This document shows, in pieces, positions 34,992-43,400 of a stretch of DNA of 64,000 bases (position 1 is the first letter of the stretch; each line of letters starts with the position of its first letter). Made by a program: the position numbers and the translations under genes. Source of the stretch: JAPLDB01 sp038230515 (GTDB lineage Bacteria > Bacteroidota > Bacteroidia > AKYH767-A > 2013-40CM-41-45); the NCBI GenBank assembly GCA_038230515.1, contig JBBRND010000006.1:62001-126000 (forward strand), in the 5' to 3' direction. Below the pieces are notes generated by a model that was given only the letters and a program-made list of their open reading frames with translations, had not been told where the DNA came from and ran no database searches.

Positions 34992-35927
34992 TCAGTTCAC
35001 AAGAAATATCTGGCTGATGCTTTCATATACATACACCCTGCGGATGATGCGTGCGAAGAGATCGGCAGTGGAGAGAACTTTTATTTTATCTGATTTTTGT
35101 TTCAGCGGAATGGTATCGCTTACAATAAGCTCGGTTATTTTTGATTTGTTGATGCGGTCATACGCCTGGCCTGAGAGAACAGGATGTGTGCAACATGCGC
35201 GTACACTTTTTGCTCCTTTATCAAACAACATTTCTGCTGCTTTGGTAAGTGTGCCTGCTGTATCGCAGATGTCGTCAACAAGAACAATGTCTCTGCCTTC
35301 CACATCTCCTATTACTGTCATGCCTTCAATCTCGTTTGCTTTACGTCTTACTTTATCGCAGATCACCATTTCAGCATTGAAGTATTTTGAATAGCCACGT
35401 GCGCGATGTACACCGCCCATATCGGGCGCTGCAATGGTAAGGTTCGGAAGTTTTAATGTTTCGATATACGGCACGAAGAGCGAAGATGCATCGAGGTGAT
35501 CAACGGGTACATCGAAGAAGCCCTGTATCTGCGGGGCGTGAAGATCCATCGTCATCACTCTTGTAACTCCTGCTGCTGTAAGGAGGTTGGCAACCAATTT
35601 TGCAGCAATGGCAACTCTCGGTTTGTCTTTACGGTCGCTGCGTGCAAAACCGAAGTAAGGAATAACGGCTGTGATGTAATGTGCCGATGCCCTGCGTGCC
35701 GCATCAATAAGAAGAAGCAACTCCATCAGGTTATCGCTCGGTGCAAAGGTGCTTTGAATGATAAACACGTCCACCCCGCGCACACTCTCATCAAAAGACG
35801 GAGAAAACTCCCCGTCACTGAATGGCGTTACGTTTATCTTGCCAAGCTCGGTGCCATAAGAATCGGCAATTTCTTCAGCAAGATATCGCGTGGCGCGACC
35901 GGAGAATAACTTTACTTCATTTTCCAT
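34992..35927 (-). CDS. prs: Ribose-phosphate pyrophosphokinase
   Basis: Makes phosphoribosyl pyrophosphate from ribose 5-phosphate and ATP for nucleotide, His and Trp synthesis. The 311 residues carry the class I motifs: FSDGEFSPSFDESVRGVDVFIIQS (about 37-60), PYFGFARSDRKDKPR (ATP/flexible loop region, about 96-110), TMDLHAPQIQGFFDVPVDHL (about 128-147) and VLVDDICDTAGTL, the PRPP-binding loop (about 215-227). The C-terminus is slightly extended (YVYESISQIFLVN). It is the first gene of the prs-rplY unit. A heptamer array lies 5 bp upstream of the start. Confidence 0.97.
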   Translation of the reverse strand: MENEVKLFSGRATRYLAEEIADSYGTELGKINVTPFSDGEFSPSFDESVRGVDVFIIQSTFAPSDNLMELLLLIDAARRASAHYITAVIPYFGFARSDRKDKPRVAIAAKLVANLLTAAGVTRVMTMDLHAPQIQGFFDVPVDHLDASSLFVPYIETLKLPNLTIAAPDMGGVHRARGYSKYFNAEMVICDKVRRKANEIEGMTVIGDVEGRDIVLVDDICDTAGTLTKAAEMLFDKGAKSVRACCTHPVLSGQAYDRINKSKITELIVSDTIPLKQKSDKIKVLSTADLFARIIRRVYVYESISQIFLVN

Positions 35928-35932
35928 TGTAT

Positions 35933-35967
35933 CAACGAATAACCAATCTATTACGGATTAACGAATG
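35933..35967. repeat. Heptanucleotide tandem repeat before prs
   Basis: Five 7-bp units of the AATAACG type (CAACGAA, TAACCAA, CGGATTA, ACGAATG among them) begin 5 bp upstream of the prs start codon. Confidence 0.55.
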
Positions 35968-36058
35968 AGCAGCCGCACTTTTTTGGGGTTGCAAAGAAAA
36001 GAAAATCGGGGGAGTGGGCAAAGAAATATTTGGGGTATTTAATGTATGGTCGTGGGCT

Positions 36059-36082
36059 AGAGACACCATGCGTGACGTCTCT
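36059..36082. repeat. Short palindrome AGAGAC...GTCTCT
   Basis: Six-base arms around a CCATGCGTG centre. It resembles the dispersed GAGACG...CGTCTC palindromes known from many Bacteroidota genomes (recalled, not searched). Confidence 0.4.
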
Positions 36083-36099
36083 TCAAAAGGTTTTCTTTT

Positions 36100-36348
36100 T
36101 TATTTCACCCGTTCAATAATCCATCCCGAACCATCAAGCGGCTTCGTGCTGGTGAACTTCTTGCCCGATTTACGCTCGTACCTCCTCAGGAAAGTAGAAG
36201 GCGCGCGGTTTTTTTGTTTCCAGTCCTTTGGTTCGAGCAGGATGATGTCGCCTGGTTTCATGTTGATGAAAATGTTGTTGGCAAAGGAAGTTCTTGCGTC
36301 CGGGCGAACTTCGATGCGGTCGGCTTCTTCTCTGGTAAGTTTTTTCAT
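36100..36348 (-). CDS. Small basic hypothetical protein (82 aa)
   Basis: An 82-residue soluble basic protein starting MKKLTREEADRIEVRPDA. The middle has IFINMKPGDIILLEPKDWKQK, and the end has RYERKSGKKFTSTKPLDGSGWIIERV. The mix of a helical head and a strand-rich basic body suggests a nucleic-acid-binding fold, and similar short proteins occur beside plasmid or phage genes in Bacteroidota, but I cannot name the family. It stands alone. 21-bp array D begins 72 bp upstream, within what should be its promoter region. Confidence 0.6.
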   Translation of the reverse strand: MKKLTREEADRIEVRPDARTSFANNIFINMKPGDIILLEPKDWKQKNRAPSTFLRRYERKSGKKFTSTKPLDGSGWIIERVK

Positions 36349-36420
36349 TGCCTTGCTTGTTTAATAAATTGCGTTAAGGTGGAGATGGCTTGCGCTGCAA
36401 AGTTAATAACCAGCGGCATT

Positions 36421-36672
36421 ACGCAAACACAATATGTTACCGCGTTCGAACTACCGCATGTTGATAACGATCTACCATATCACGCACACAACCTACAATC
36501 TACCGCCTGCGATCTCCGAAATCACGCCTGCGATCTATAGTATCACGCCTTCGATCTCCGAAATCAGGTAAACGATCTATATAATCATAAATACGAACTA
36601 AACTATCATATATCTGATCTACTATATGCCGCATACGAACTACGGTAGAACGCGTGTTATCTTCGGAATGGC
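36421..36672. repeat. 21-bp tandem array D (12 units, core CGATCT)
   Basis: Twelve consecutive 21-bp units with no insertion or deletion (unit starts 36421, 36442, 36463 ... 36652). Most share a CGATCTA/CGAACTA core at positions 6-12 of the unit and ATCAC or ATCAT at the end. Two pairs are nearly identical over 15 or more bases. It lies in a divergent gap. Confidence 0.9.
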
Positions 36673-36840
36673 GAGGGAGACTTTTTGAGAGAAGCAGGGA
36701 ATAAAAATGATATTGAAGTCACAAAGAGTTCATCTGTAAATCCGGAGGAACAGTTCAGCATCTGCCACATCCTTTTTGCAAACGCGGAGAAACTCTTTCT
36801 GGGTTTATCCGGAATAATGAATTGTGAAATGTAGATAAGG

Positions 36841-36944
36841 TAATAAGGTTGCCTCCCTGTAGGTTGCTTTTTCTACGAAAGGTTATCATCACAACTTTTG
36901 CAACCTTAGTAGAAAAATGTAAATACATTTTTAAAACCTTATTA
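36841..36944. other. Nested inverted-repeat element (possible structured RNA or MITE)
   Basis: A perfect 10-bp outer pair (TAATAAGGTT 36841, AACCTTATTA 36935) encloses a 9-bp pair (TTTTTCTAC 36868, GTAGAAAAA 36909), which in turn encloses AAGGTT/AACCTT. AGGTT recurs three times on the left side. There is no coding frame. It lies in the gap before the T9SS gene at 37033. Confidence 0.45.
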
Positions 36945-37032
36945 GCCCCACCTGCGGTTAAAACAGTGAGCTCATTTTTTTTTGTGCGCTGAAATGGTTT
37001 ACATTTGATGAACGATTTATTTTTTTGATGAG

Positions 37033-39234
37033 ATGAAAAAAATTGACACACCCCCAGCCGCTCTCCCTTGCACACTGGCAACCACACAGAGGGGAGTGCC
37101 TGCGCGAAGGGCGGCTGTTCAAGTCTCCCTCTGCGCGAAAGATTTTTGTGCGCAAGGGAGAGGGAGATTTAGAGGGTGTGTTCTTACTCTCTTTTTTATT
37201 TTTTCTGCTCTGCATTCTTTTTCTCAAAACCCTTTGGTGAAGATGTGGGATAAAAGGTTTGGCGGAACGGATCAGGACTACATCACTTGCTTTCAACAAA
37301 CAAAAGACGGTGGATATATTCTCGGAGGATATTCTCAGTCTGGCATTGGCGGAGACAAGACACAGGCAACATGGGGAGTTGATGATTACTGGATTGTAAA
37401 AACAGATTCGCTTGGCAACAAAGAGTGGGATAAAGATTTCGGAGGAACAAATGGTGATGTACTTTATTCATTGCAGCAAACGGCTGACGGTGGATATATT
37501 CTCGGAGGATCTTCTCTTTCCGGCATTGGCGGAGACAAGACACAGTCAACATGGGGAGGTTATGATTACTGGATAATAAAAACAGATTCGCTTGGAAACA
37601 AAGAGTGGGATAAGGATTTCGGAGGAACAGATTATGACTTCCTTTATTCATTGCAGCAAACGGCTGATGGAGGATATATTCTTGGAGGAGTTTCTAATTC
37701 CGGCATTGGCGGGGACAAGACACAGGATACAATAGGTAGCTTAGATTACTGGGTAATAAAAACAGATTCGCTTGGCAATAAAGAGTGGGATAAAGATTTC
37801 GGAGGAACAGATACTGACTGGTTTTATTCATTACGGCAAACGGCTGACGGAGGATATATTCTCGGAGGATATTCTTATTCCTGCATTGGCGGAGACAAGA
37901 CACAGGCAACATGGGGAGTTGATGATTTCTGGATTGTAAAAACCGATTCGCTTGGCAACAAAGAGTGGGATAAGGATTTCGGAGGAACAAATGATGATGT
38001 GCTTCGTTCATTGCAGCAAACGGCTGACGGTGGATATATTCTCGGAGGATTGTCCGCGTCCGGCATTGGCGGAGACAAGACACAAGCTAATTGGGATATA
38101 TCAGGAAGTACCTATGATTACTGGATTGTAAAAACCGATTCACTTGGCAACAAAGAGTGGGATAAGGATTTTGGAGGTACAGGTGATGAAGATAATTTCG
38201 GAACTATTTCACAAATCAATGATGGTGGGTATTTACTCTGCGGAACATCTTACTCAAACATAGGCGGAGATAAAACTGAAAATAATCTTAACGCAGAACA
38301 AACATGGATTGTAAAAACCGATTCATTGGGTAGTAAGCAATGGGATAAAACAATTCTTTCTCCCGGTCATGACGAATATGGATTTGCCATTCAAACTATG
38401 GACGGATGCTATGCTGTTGCAAGTTGGGATAACGGAGGAATAGGAGGATATAAAACACAAGCGGCATGGGGTACCTACCCAGATTACTGGCTTGTAAAAT
38501 TCTGCGATAGCACTTTCATTCAAGCAAACCTTTCGGCAACTCCAAACCTCTGCCCCGGTACCTGCACCGATTTTGTAAATCTTTCTTTCAATGCAACTTC
38601 ATATCAATGGAGTTTCCCCGGAGCCACACCCGATACAAGCACAGCCACCAACCCAGCAAACATTTGCTATGCAAACTCCGGCAGCTACGATGTGCAACTC
38701 ATAGCAACAAACACAAACGGCAGCGATACACTTTTACTTAGCAACTACATTACTGTTTATCCTGCACCCGCACCGCAGGCAATTGCACAAAGCGGAGATA
38801 CACTCTTTGCAAATGCAGGAGCAGCAACTTATCAATGGTATTTCAACACAACGATTATTAACGGAGCAACAAATTATTTTTATGTAGCACCATCAAGCGG
38901 AGATTACAATGTGGTATGTACAGATGCTAATGGCTGCGAGGTGGAAGCGGCTGTCTTCAACGTTATTGCTTCCGCGCAGTCCGCAGTCTTCAGTCCACAG
39001 TCGGCAGAAATACATCCGAATCCTGTCGTTGATAAATTAGAAATCACAGGTTCTTTTCTCAAAGACAAAAAACAAATAGACATTTCTATTTACAACATGA
39101 TAGGCGAAAAAATTTACATGGCTCTTGACTGCCAACTGAGGACTGTTTACTGTGGACTTTTCCCTTCCGGCATGTACTGGCTTGAAGTAACAAGTGGCGA
39201 AAAGATTTTCCGCGTCAAGTTCATCAAGGAATAA
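37033..39234 (+). CDS. T9SS type A protein with 60-residue tandem repeats and PKD domain
   Basis: A 733-residue secreted protein. The hydrophobic signal core (LTLFFIFSALHSFSQ) comes only at residues 52-66, because a palindromic repeat element occupies the coding sequence between the first codons and the core. The body (about 70-490) has seven or so repeats of 60 residues, each with DKDFGGT, SLQQTADGGYILGG, GIGGDKTQ and YWIVKTDSLGNKEW, probably blades of a beta-propeller. A PKD domain follows (YQWSFPGATPDTSTATNP), then an Ig-like region, then a type A sorting domain (IHPNPVVDKLEITG to FRVKFIKE). Two heptamer arrays lie within the C-terminal coding region. Cell-surface or secreted; ligand unknown. 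Confidence 0.85.
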   Translation: MKKIDTPPAALPCTLATTQRGVPARRAAVQVSLCAKDFCAQGRGRFRGCVLTLFFIFSALHSFSQNPLVKMWDKRFGGTDQDYITCFQQTKDGGYILGGYSQSGIGGDKTQATWGVDDYWIVKTDSLGNKEWDKDFGGTNGDVLYSLQQTADGGYILGGSSLSGIGGDKTQSTWGGYDYWIIKTDSLGNKEWDKDFGGTDYDFLYSLQQTADGGYILGGVSNSGIGGDKTQDTIGSLDYWVIKTDSLGNKEWDKDFGGTDTDWFYSLRQTADGGYILGGYSYSCIGGDKTQATWGVDDFWIVKTDSLGNKEWDKDFGGTNDDVLRSLQQTADGGYILGGLSASGIGGDKTQANWDISGSTYDYWIVKTDSLGNKEWDKDFGGTGDEDNFGTISQINDGGYLLCGTSYSNIGGDKTENNLNAEQTWIVKTDSLGSKQWDKTILSPGHDEYGFAIQTMDGCYAVASWDNGGIGGYKTQAAWGTYPDYWLVKFCDSTFIQANLSATPNLCPGTCTDFVNLSFNATSYQWSFPGATPDTSTATNPANICYANSGSYDVQLIATNTNGSDTLLLSNYITVYPAPAPQAIAQSGDTLFANAGAATYQWYFNTTIINGATNYFYVAPSSGDYNVVCTDANGCEVEAAVFNVIASAQSAVFSPQSAEIHPNPVVDKLEITGSFLKDKKQIDISIYNMIGEKIYMALDCQLRTVYCGLFPSGMYWLEVTSGEKIFRVKFIKE
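37047..37180. repeat. Palindromic repeat element inside the signal-peptide coding region
   Basis: CACACCC (37047) and GGGTGTG (37174) are the ends. CTCTCCCTTGC (37061) and GCAAGGGAGAG (37152) form a further perfect 11-bp pair, and the centre holds another (AGAGGG/CCCTCT). It shares its left end with the copy at 30331. It is read in frame between MKKI and the hydrophobic core of the signal peptide. Confidence 0.75.
37429..38160 (+). repeat. 180-bp direct coding repeats
   Basis: Four consecutive units of exactly 180 bp (starts near 37429, 37609, 37789, 37969), the last lengthened to about 192, are very similar at the DNA level over long stretches such as the codons for GDKTQ and KTDSLGNKEWDK. 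Diverged units lie on both sides. Confidence 0.85.
38975..39009 (+). repeat. Heptanucleotide repeat in coding sequence (CGCAGTC type)
   Basis: Five 7-bp units (CGCAGTC twice, TTCAGTC, CACAGTC, GGCAGAA) encode SAQSAVFSPQSAE, the linker just before the sorting domain. Confidence 0.7.
39127..39161 (+). repeat. Heptanucleotide repeat in coding sequence (GACTGCC type)
   Basis: Five 7-bp units (GACTGCC, AACTGAG, GACTGTT, TACTGTG, GACTTTT), the reverse-complement type of the copy at 38975, encode DCQLRTVYCGLF inside the sorting domain, where relatives have a short 'LSNLP'-like segment. Confidence 0.65.
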
Positions 39235-39257
39235 AAAAACTGCGCTTCCCTTTTCAC

Positions 39258-39265
39258 TACTTTTG
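39258..39265 (+). promoter_or_regulatory. -7 box of tatC
   Basis: TACTTTTG fits TAnnTTTG and ends 6 bp before the ATG at 39272, so the tatC mRNA would be leaderless or nearly so. This also supports the chosen start. Confidence 0.55.
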
Positions 39266-39271
39266 CCGCCC

Positions 39272-40096
39272 ATGAAATTTTTTTCACGCGGAAAAAACAA
39301 TGAAGGTGCAGAGATGTCTTTTCTCGATCATCTCGAGGCACTGCGCTGGCACATTGTGCGTTCTACACTTGTAATTTTTGTTGCTGCCATCGTTTTGTTT
39401 TGTTACAAAAATTTTTTGTTTGACGATATTTTACTTGCTCCTAAAAACCCTAACTTCCCTACGTATCATGTTCTCTGTCGGCTGGCTGATGTGTTTCACA
39501 TGCCCGAACTATGCGTTACACAAATTGATTTCAGTTTAATAAGCAACGATATTTCGGCACAGTTTACCACGCACATGTGGGCGGCTTTGGTTGGCGGTTT
39601 GGTAATTGGTTTCCCGTATCTCGCCTATGAACTTTGGAAATTTATAAAGCCGGCTTTAAAAGATAAAGAAAAAAAGTATGCTCGCGGTGTGGTGTTTTAT
39701 ACTTCGTTTCTTTTTCTGCTTGGTGTGTTGTTCGGATATTACGTAATTACACCGATGTCAGTAAATTTTCTTGGCACCTATCAGGTAAGCAACGAGGTAA
39801 AGAACATGATCACGCTTGACTCATTCATCAGCACGGTTACTACTATGACATTGATAACGGGCATTGTGTTCGAGCTTCCGATTGCTATTTATTTTCTCTC
39901 GAAGATCGGAATCATGTCTCCTTCGTTTATGCGAAAGTATCGCAGACATGCCATCGTGATCATTCTGATTGTAGCAGCCATCATTACTCCCACGAGTGAT
40001 GCGCTTACGTTGATGCTTGTTTCCATTCCGTTGTGGTTGCTCTATGAAGTAAGCATTTTTGTGAGCGCTTACGTAACAAAAAATAAAAACGCATAA
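39272..40096 (+). CDS. tatC: Twin-arginine translocase subunit TatC
   Basis: TatC is the receptor for twin-arginine signal peptides in the inner membrane. The start is set at ATG 39272 (MKFFSRGKNNEGAEMSFLDHLEALRW); 26 in-frame codons upstream overlap the previous gene and lack coding character. The 274 residues have six membrane segments. Family signatures are MSFLDHLEALR at the cytoplasmic N-terminus, FPYLAYELWKFIKPAL with the conserved Glu in the first cytoplasmic loop, and GIVFELPIAIYFL (FELP motif). Residues 60-100 form a longer periplasmic loop, as in other Bacteroidota. No tatA is in the window. The Rieske protein at 32.1 kb is a likely client. AhpD-like gene follows by 11 bp. Confidence 0.95.
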   Translation: MKFFSRGKNNEGAEMSFLDHLEALRWHIVRSTLVIFVAAIVLFCYKNFLFDDILLAPKNPNFPTYHVLCRLADVFHMPELCVTQIDFSLISNDISAQFTTHMWAALVGGLVIGFPYLAYELWKFIKPALKDKEKKYARGVVFYTSFLFLLGVLFGYYVITPMSVNFLGTYQVSNEVKNMITLDSFISTVTTMTLITGIVFELPIAIYFLSKIGIMSPSFMRKYRRHAIVIILIVAAIITPTSDALTLMLVSIPLWLLYEVSIFVSAYVTKNKNA

Positions 40097-40107
40097 CCCG
40101 ATAAGCC

Positions 40108-40449
40108 ATGCATCCCAAAGTAAAAGAGTTTAATGATTATCGCTCCAAAATGAACGAGCGCATTCTTGCGGCCGACAACAAAGTGATAAAGCGATTGTAT
40201 AATCTCGACACAAACACTTATGCCGATGGTGCGCTCAATATAAAAACAAAAGAGATGCTCGGATTGGTTGCTTCAATGGTTTTGCGTTGTGATGACTGCA
40301 TCAAATATCATGTGGAGCGATGCAAGGCAGAAGGTGTTTCTGAAGAAGAACTCTTCGAAGTTTTTTCCGTGGCGAATATTGTGGGGGGGACAATTGTAAT
40401 TCCTCACACACGAAGAGCCGTTGAATATTGGGATGCGCTGAAGGATTGA
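40108..40449 (+). CDS. Carboxymuconolactone decarboxylase family (AhpD-like) protein
   Basis: A 113-residue all-helical protein of the CMD/AhpD fold. The redox motif CDDC (Cys61, Cys64) and the nearby His68 (CDDCIKYHVE) match the AhpD-type active site, so a peroxidase or disulfide-relay role is more likely than decarboxylation. GVSEEELFEVFSVANIVGG is typical of the family. It probably shares a transcript with tatC (11 bp gap) and converges with the giant SprB-repeat gene, whose end is only 15 bp away. Confidence 0.9.
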   Translation: MHPKVKEFNDYRSKMNERILAADNKVIKRLYNLDTNTYADGALNIKTKEMLGLVASMVLRCDDCIKYHVERCKAEGVSEEELFEVFSVANIVGGTIVIPHTRRAVEYWDALKD

Positions 40450-40464
40450 AAAAGAAAAAGCAAA

Positions 40465-43400
40465 TCACCTCACCAAACTCACATGCCCCACATATTCATG
40501 CGGCTTCTTTTCATTGTCGGTGATGTTAATTTTGTAGATGTACACATCAGATGCACAATCTTCGCCCGTGTTGTTTGTTTTTCCGTTCCATGCAGCATTG
40601 AGTGAGTGCACATCAAGAATTTTTGTTCCCCAACGGTTAAAAATAAATAGCTGCATGTCCGTAATATCATAAGCGGTAGCAAAGAAGAAATCATTTTTGC
40701 CGTCACCGTTCGGAGTAAATGCATTCGGAATGTAAATAGTGTACTCGCCATAAATTTTTACTTCGCGATATGTAGTGTCAAAACACTGATGCTCGGTGGA
40801 GACAATTAATTGAATGATAAATTGTCCGGTATCCTGATATACATACACCGGATTTTGAAGGGATGAATTCCCATTTCCGTCACCGAAGTTCCAACTCCAG
40901 TTGGCAGCAATGTAACTTTCATCCATAAATGTAATGCGCGGATTAAAGAACGAAGTTGAATCAGGAGTGAGTGCAAAATCAGCCACCGGCAATTCGTACA
41001 CGCGCACTGCGCTATGCTGAACCAATGAATCGGTGCAATCTTCGGGCGTGGTTACATAAAGTGTTACATCGTAATTTCCGTTCGCAGTATATTCATGAAT
41101 AAAATTTGTAGTAGTCACAATACCCGAACCATCGCCAATATTCCATTCATAAGTTGAACCCGCAGGTGTGCTGCTCTGATCGAGAAACGAAACTGTAACC
41201 GGTGTGCAACCTTCCGCATTGAGCAAAGAAAAATTTACAAGAGGCAATGGGTTCACAAAAACCTGCGCGGCATCTGATGCATCATTCACTGTGCAATGAT
41301 CGCTCACAGAAACAATGTAGGTAGTAGTTGCAGTTGGAAACACAGTTACCTGTTGAGTTACATATCCATCCGGATTCCAGAAATAAAAATACGGTCCTCC
41401 GTTTCCACCGAATGGAGAAACATTCAGTGCTACACTTTGTCCTTCGCAAATCGTATCACCCTCTGAAACGATTGCATCAAGCGGAGGATAAACAAAAACA
41501 AAACCTGTTTCTGAATTTGAAAGACATCCGTTGGCATCCATTGCCTGAACAGTGTAATCGTTACTGACAGTTGGTGAAACAAAAATAGTTGCAGAAGTAT
41601 CTCCTGTAGTCCATAAATAAGTAATGGCGCCAACACCTCCTGTTGCCGCGCAGATAAGTGTTGCCTGCTGACCAATGCAAATGGTATCAACAGTTGTAAC
41701 AGAAAGCAGTACGGGGGCTGGTTCTGCAACAAAGAACGAAGCTGCCCTCACACAAGAGTGCGCATCCAAAATAGTAACGGAATAATTTCCTGAAGAAATA
41801 GTTGTTGCTGTTGATTGCGTGCTGCCATTCGACCAGATGTAAGTGTATGGCGATACTCCGCCAGATGGAGTTATCAAAATTGAACCAGTTGAATCTCCAT
41901 TGCACAAAGCGTTGGAGACGTCCCCTAAAACACTGATCTGCGAAGGAGATGTTATAGTTGCGGGTGCTTCGTGTATGCAGCCACTGTTGTCGGTAATGGT
42001 TACTGAATAATTTCCTACAGCGAGGGAATCAAGAACACTGTCAGTTTCATTATAGTTGTTGTTCCACACGTAAGAATAGTTGCCGGAGCCACCACTTGCG
42101 ATAACAGCAACAGCACCATCGCTGCCACCGAAACAATTTACATTGGTGATGAGCAGTTGGGCATCAACCGGAGTAGGATTAGTGATTGTGATCTGGTCAT
42201 TTCCTGTGCAACCATGCGCATCGGTTACCGTTACTGAATACAAACCCGCAGAAAGATTCGCAGCGTAATAAGTATTGCTTGACACAGGACTCCATGTATA
42301 CGAGTAAGGAGGTGTTCCTCCAACTACCGCTACACTTGCTGTTCCGTTTGCAGAGCCTGAACAGGCAGCATTTGTTTCAGTGTGTGTTATTGTAATCGCT
42401 ATTGGCTCTGTTAACACAACAGAATCGGTTATTGTGCATGAGTGTTGGTCAGTGATCGTAACAAAATAAATTCCCGCAGTAAGACTTGAATCAGAATTTA
42501 ATGTTTCTCCATTTGACCATTGAAAAGAGTAGCCCGGTGATCCACCTGATGGAATTATGGTTGCCCTTCCATCGGTTCCACCAAAACAATTTACATTGAT
42601 GTGTGATGCTGATGTAGCAAGAACTGTTGGCTGAGTAATTGAAACATGAATAGTATCAACACATGAATTTGCATCCGTCACAGACATTATGTAGTTTCCA
42701 TAAATTAAATTTGAAAAAACAGTTGATGTCTGTGGCAGACCGCTGTTGATTGAAAACAAAAGCGCTCCGCTTCCCCCTGTTGTAACTATATTGATGCTGC
42801 CATCACTTCCGCCATTGCAATTTACATTTGTGCTTGAGTAGTTGGTGATTTGTGGCGAAGTAAGATCAACCAATGCAACCTGCTGAAATGTTTTGCAGCC
42901 GTTCGAATCTTTTATTGCAAGATTGTAAGAGCCTTCATTCATTCCGAAGAAATTTGGTTGAGAAGTAAACACCAATCCGCTGTCAACAGAATACAACCAA
43001 GGACTTGTGCCTCCTGTTGAGGCGATGAAAATACTTCCGTTACTGTTGCTGCATGTTTCATTTGAAAGAACAGAAGAGATAACTAATGAATCCGGCTGAA
43101 TCAACTGCACCACTGAACTTGCAATACAATTGTTGTGATCATTCACTACAATGAAATAGGTTCCTGCACTGAGTGAGTCAAAAGTATTTGATGATTGAAA
43201 TATGACTCCGTTGTCAATACTGTAAGTTAATGCGCCAGTACCACCTGTTGCAAAAATTTTTATTTCGCCTGCAGGATCATTGTTGCACAACAAATCTTTT
43301 GTAAAAACAGAACTGATGTTCGGAGCGAGAAGATTGTTTATCGTAACGGCATTTGTTGCCAAGCAGTTATTCGCATCGTGAACAGTTATTATGTAAGCTC

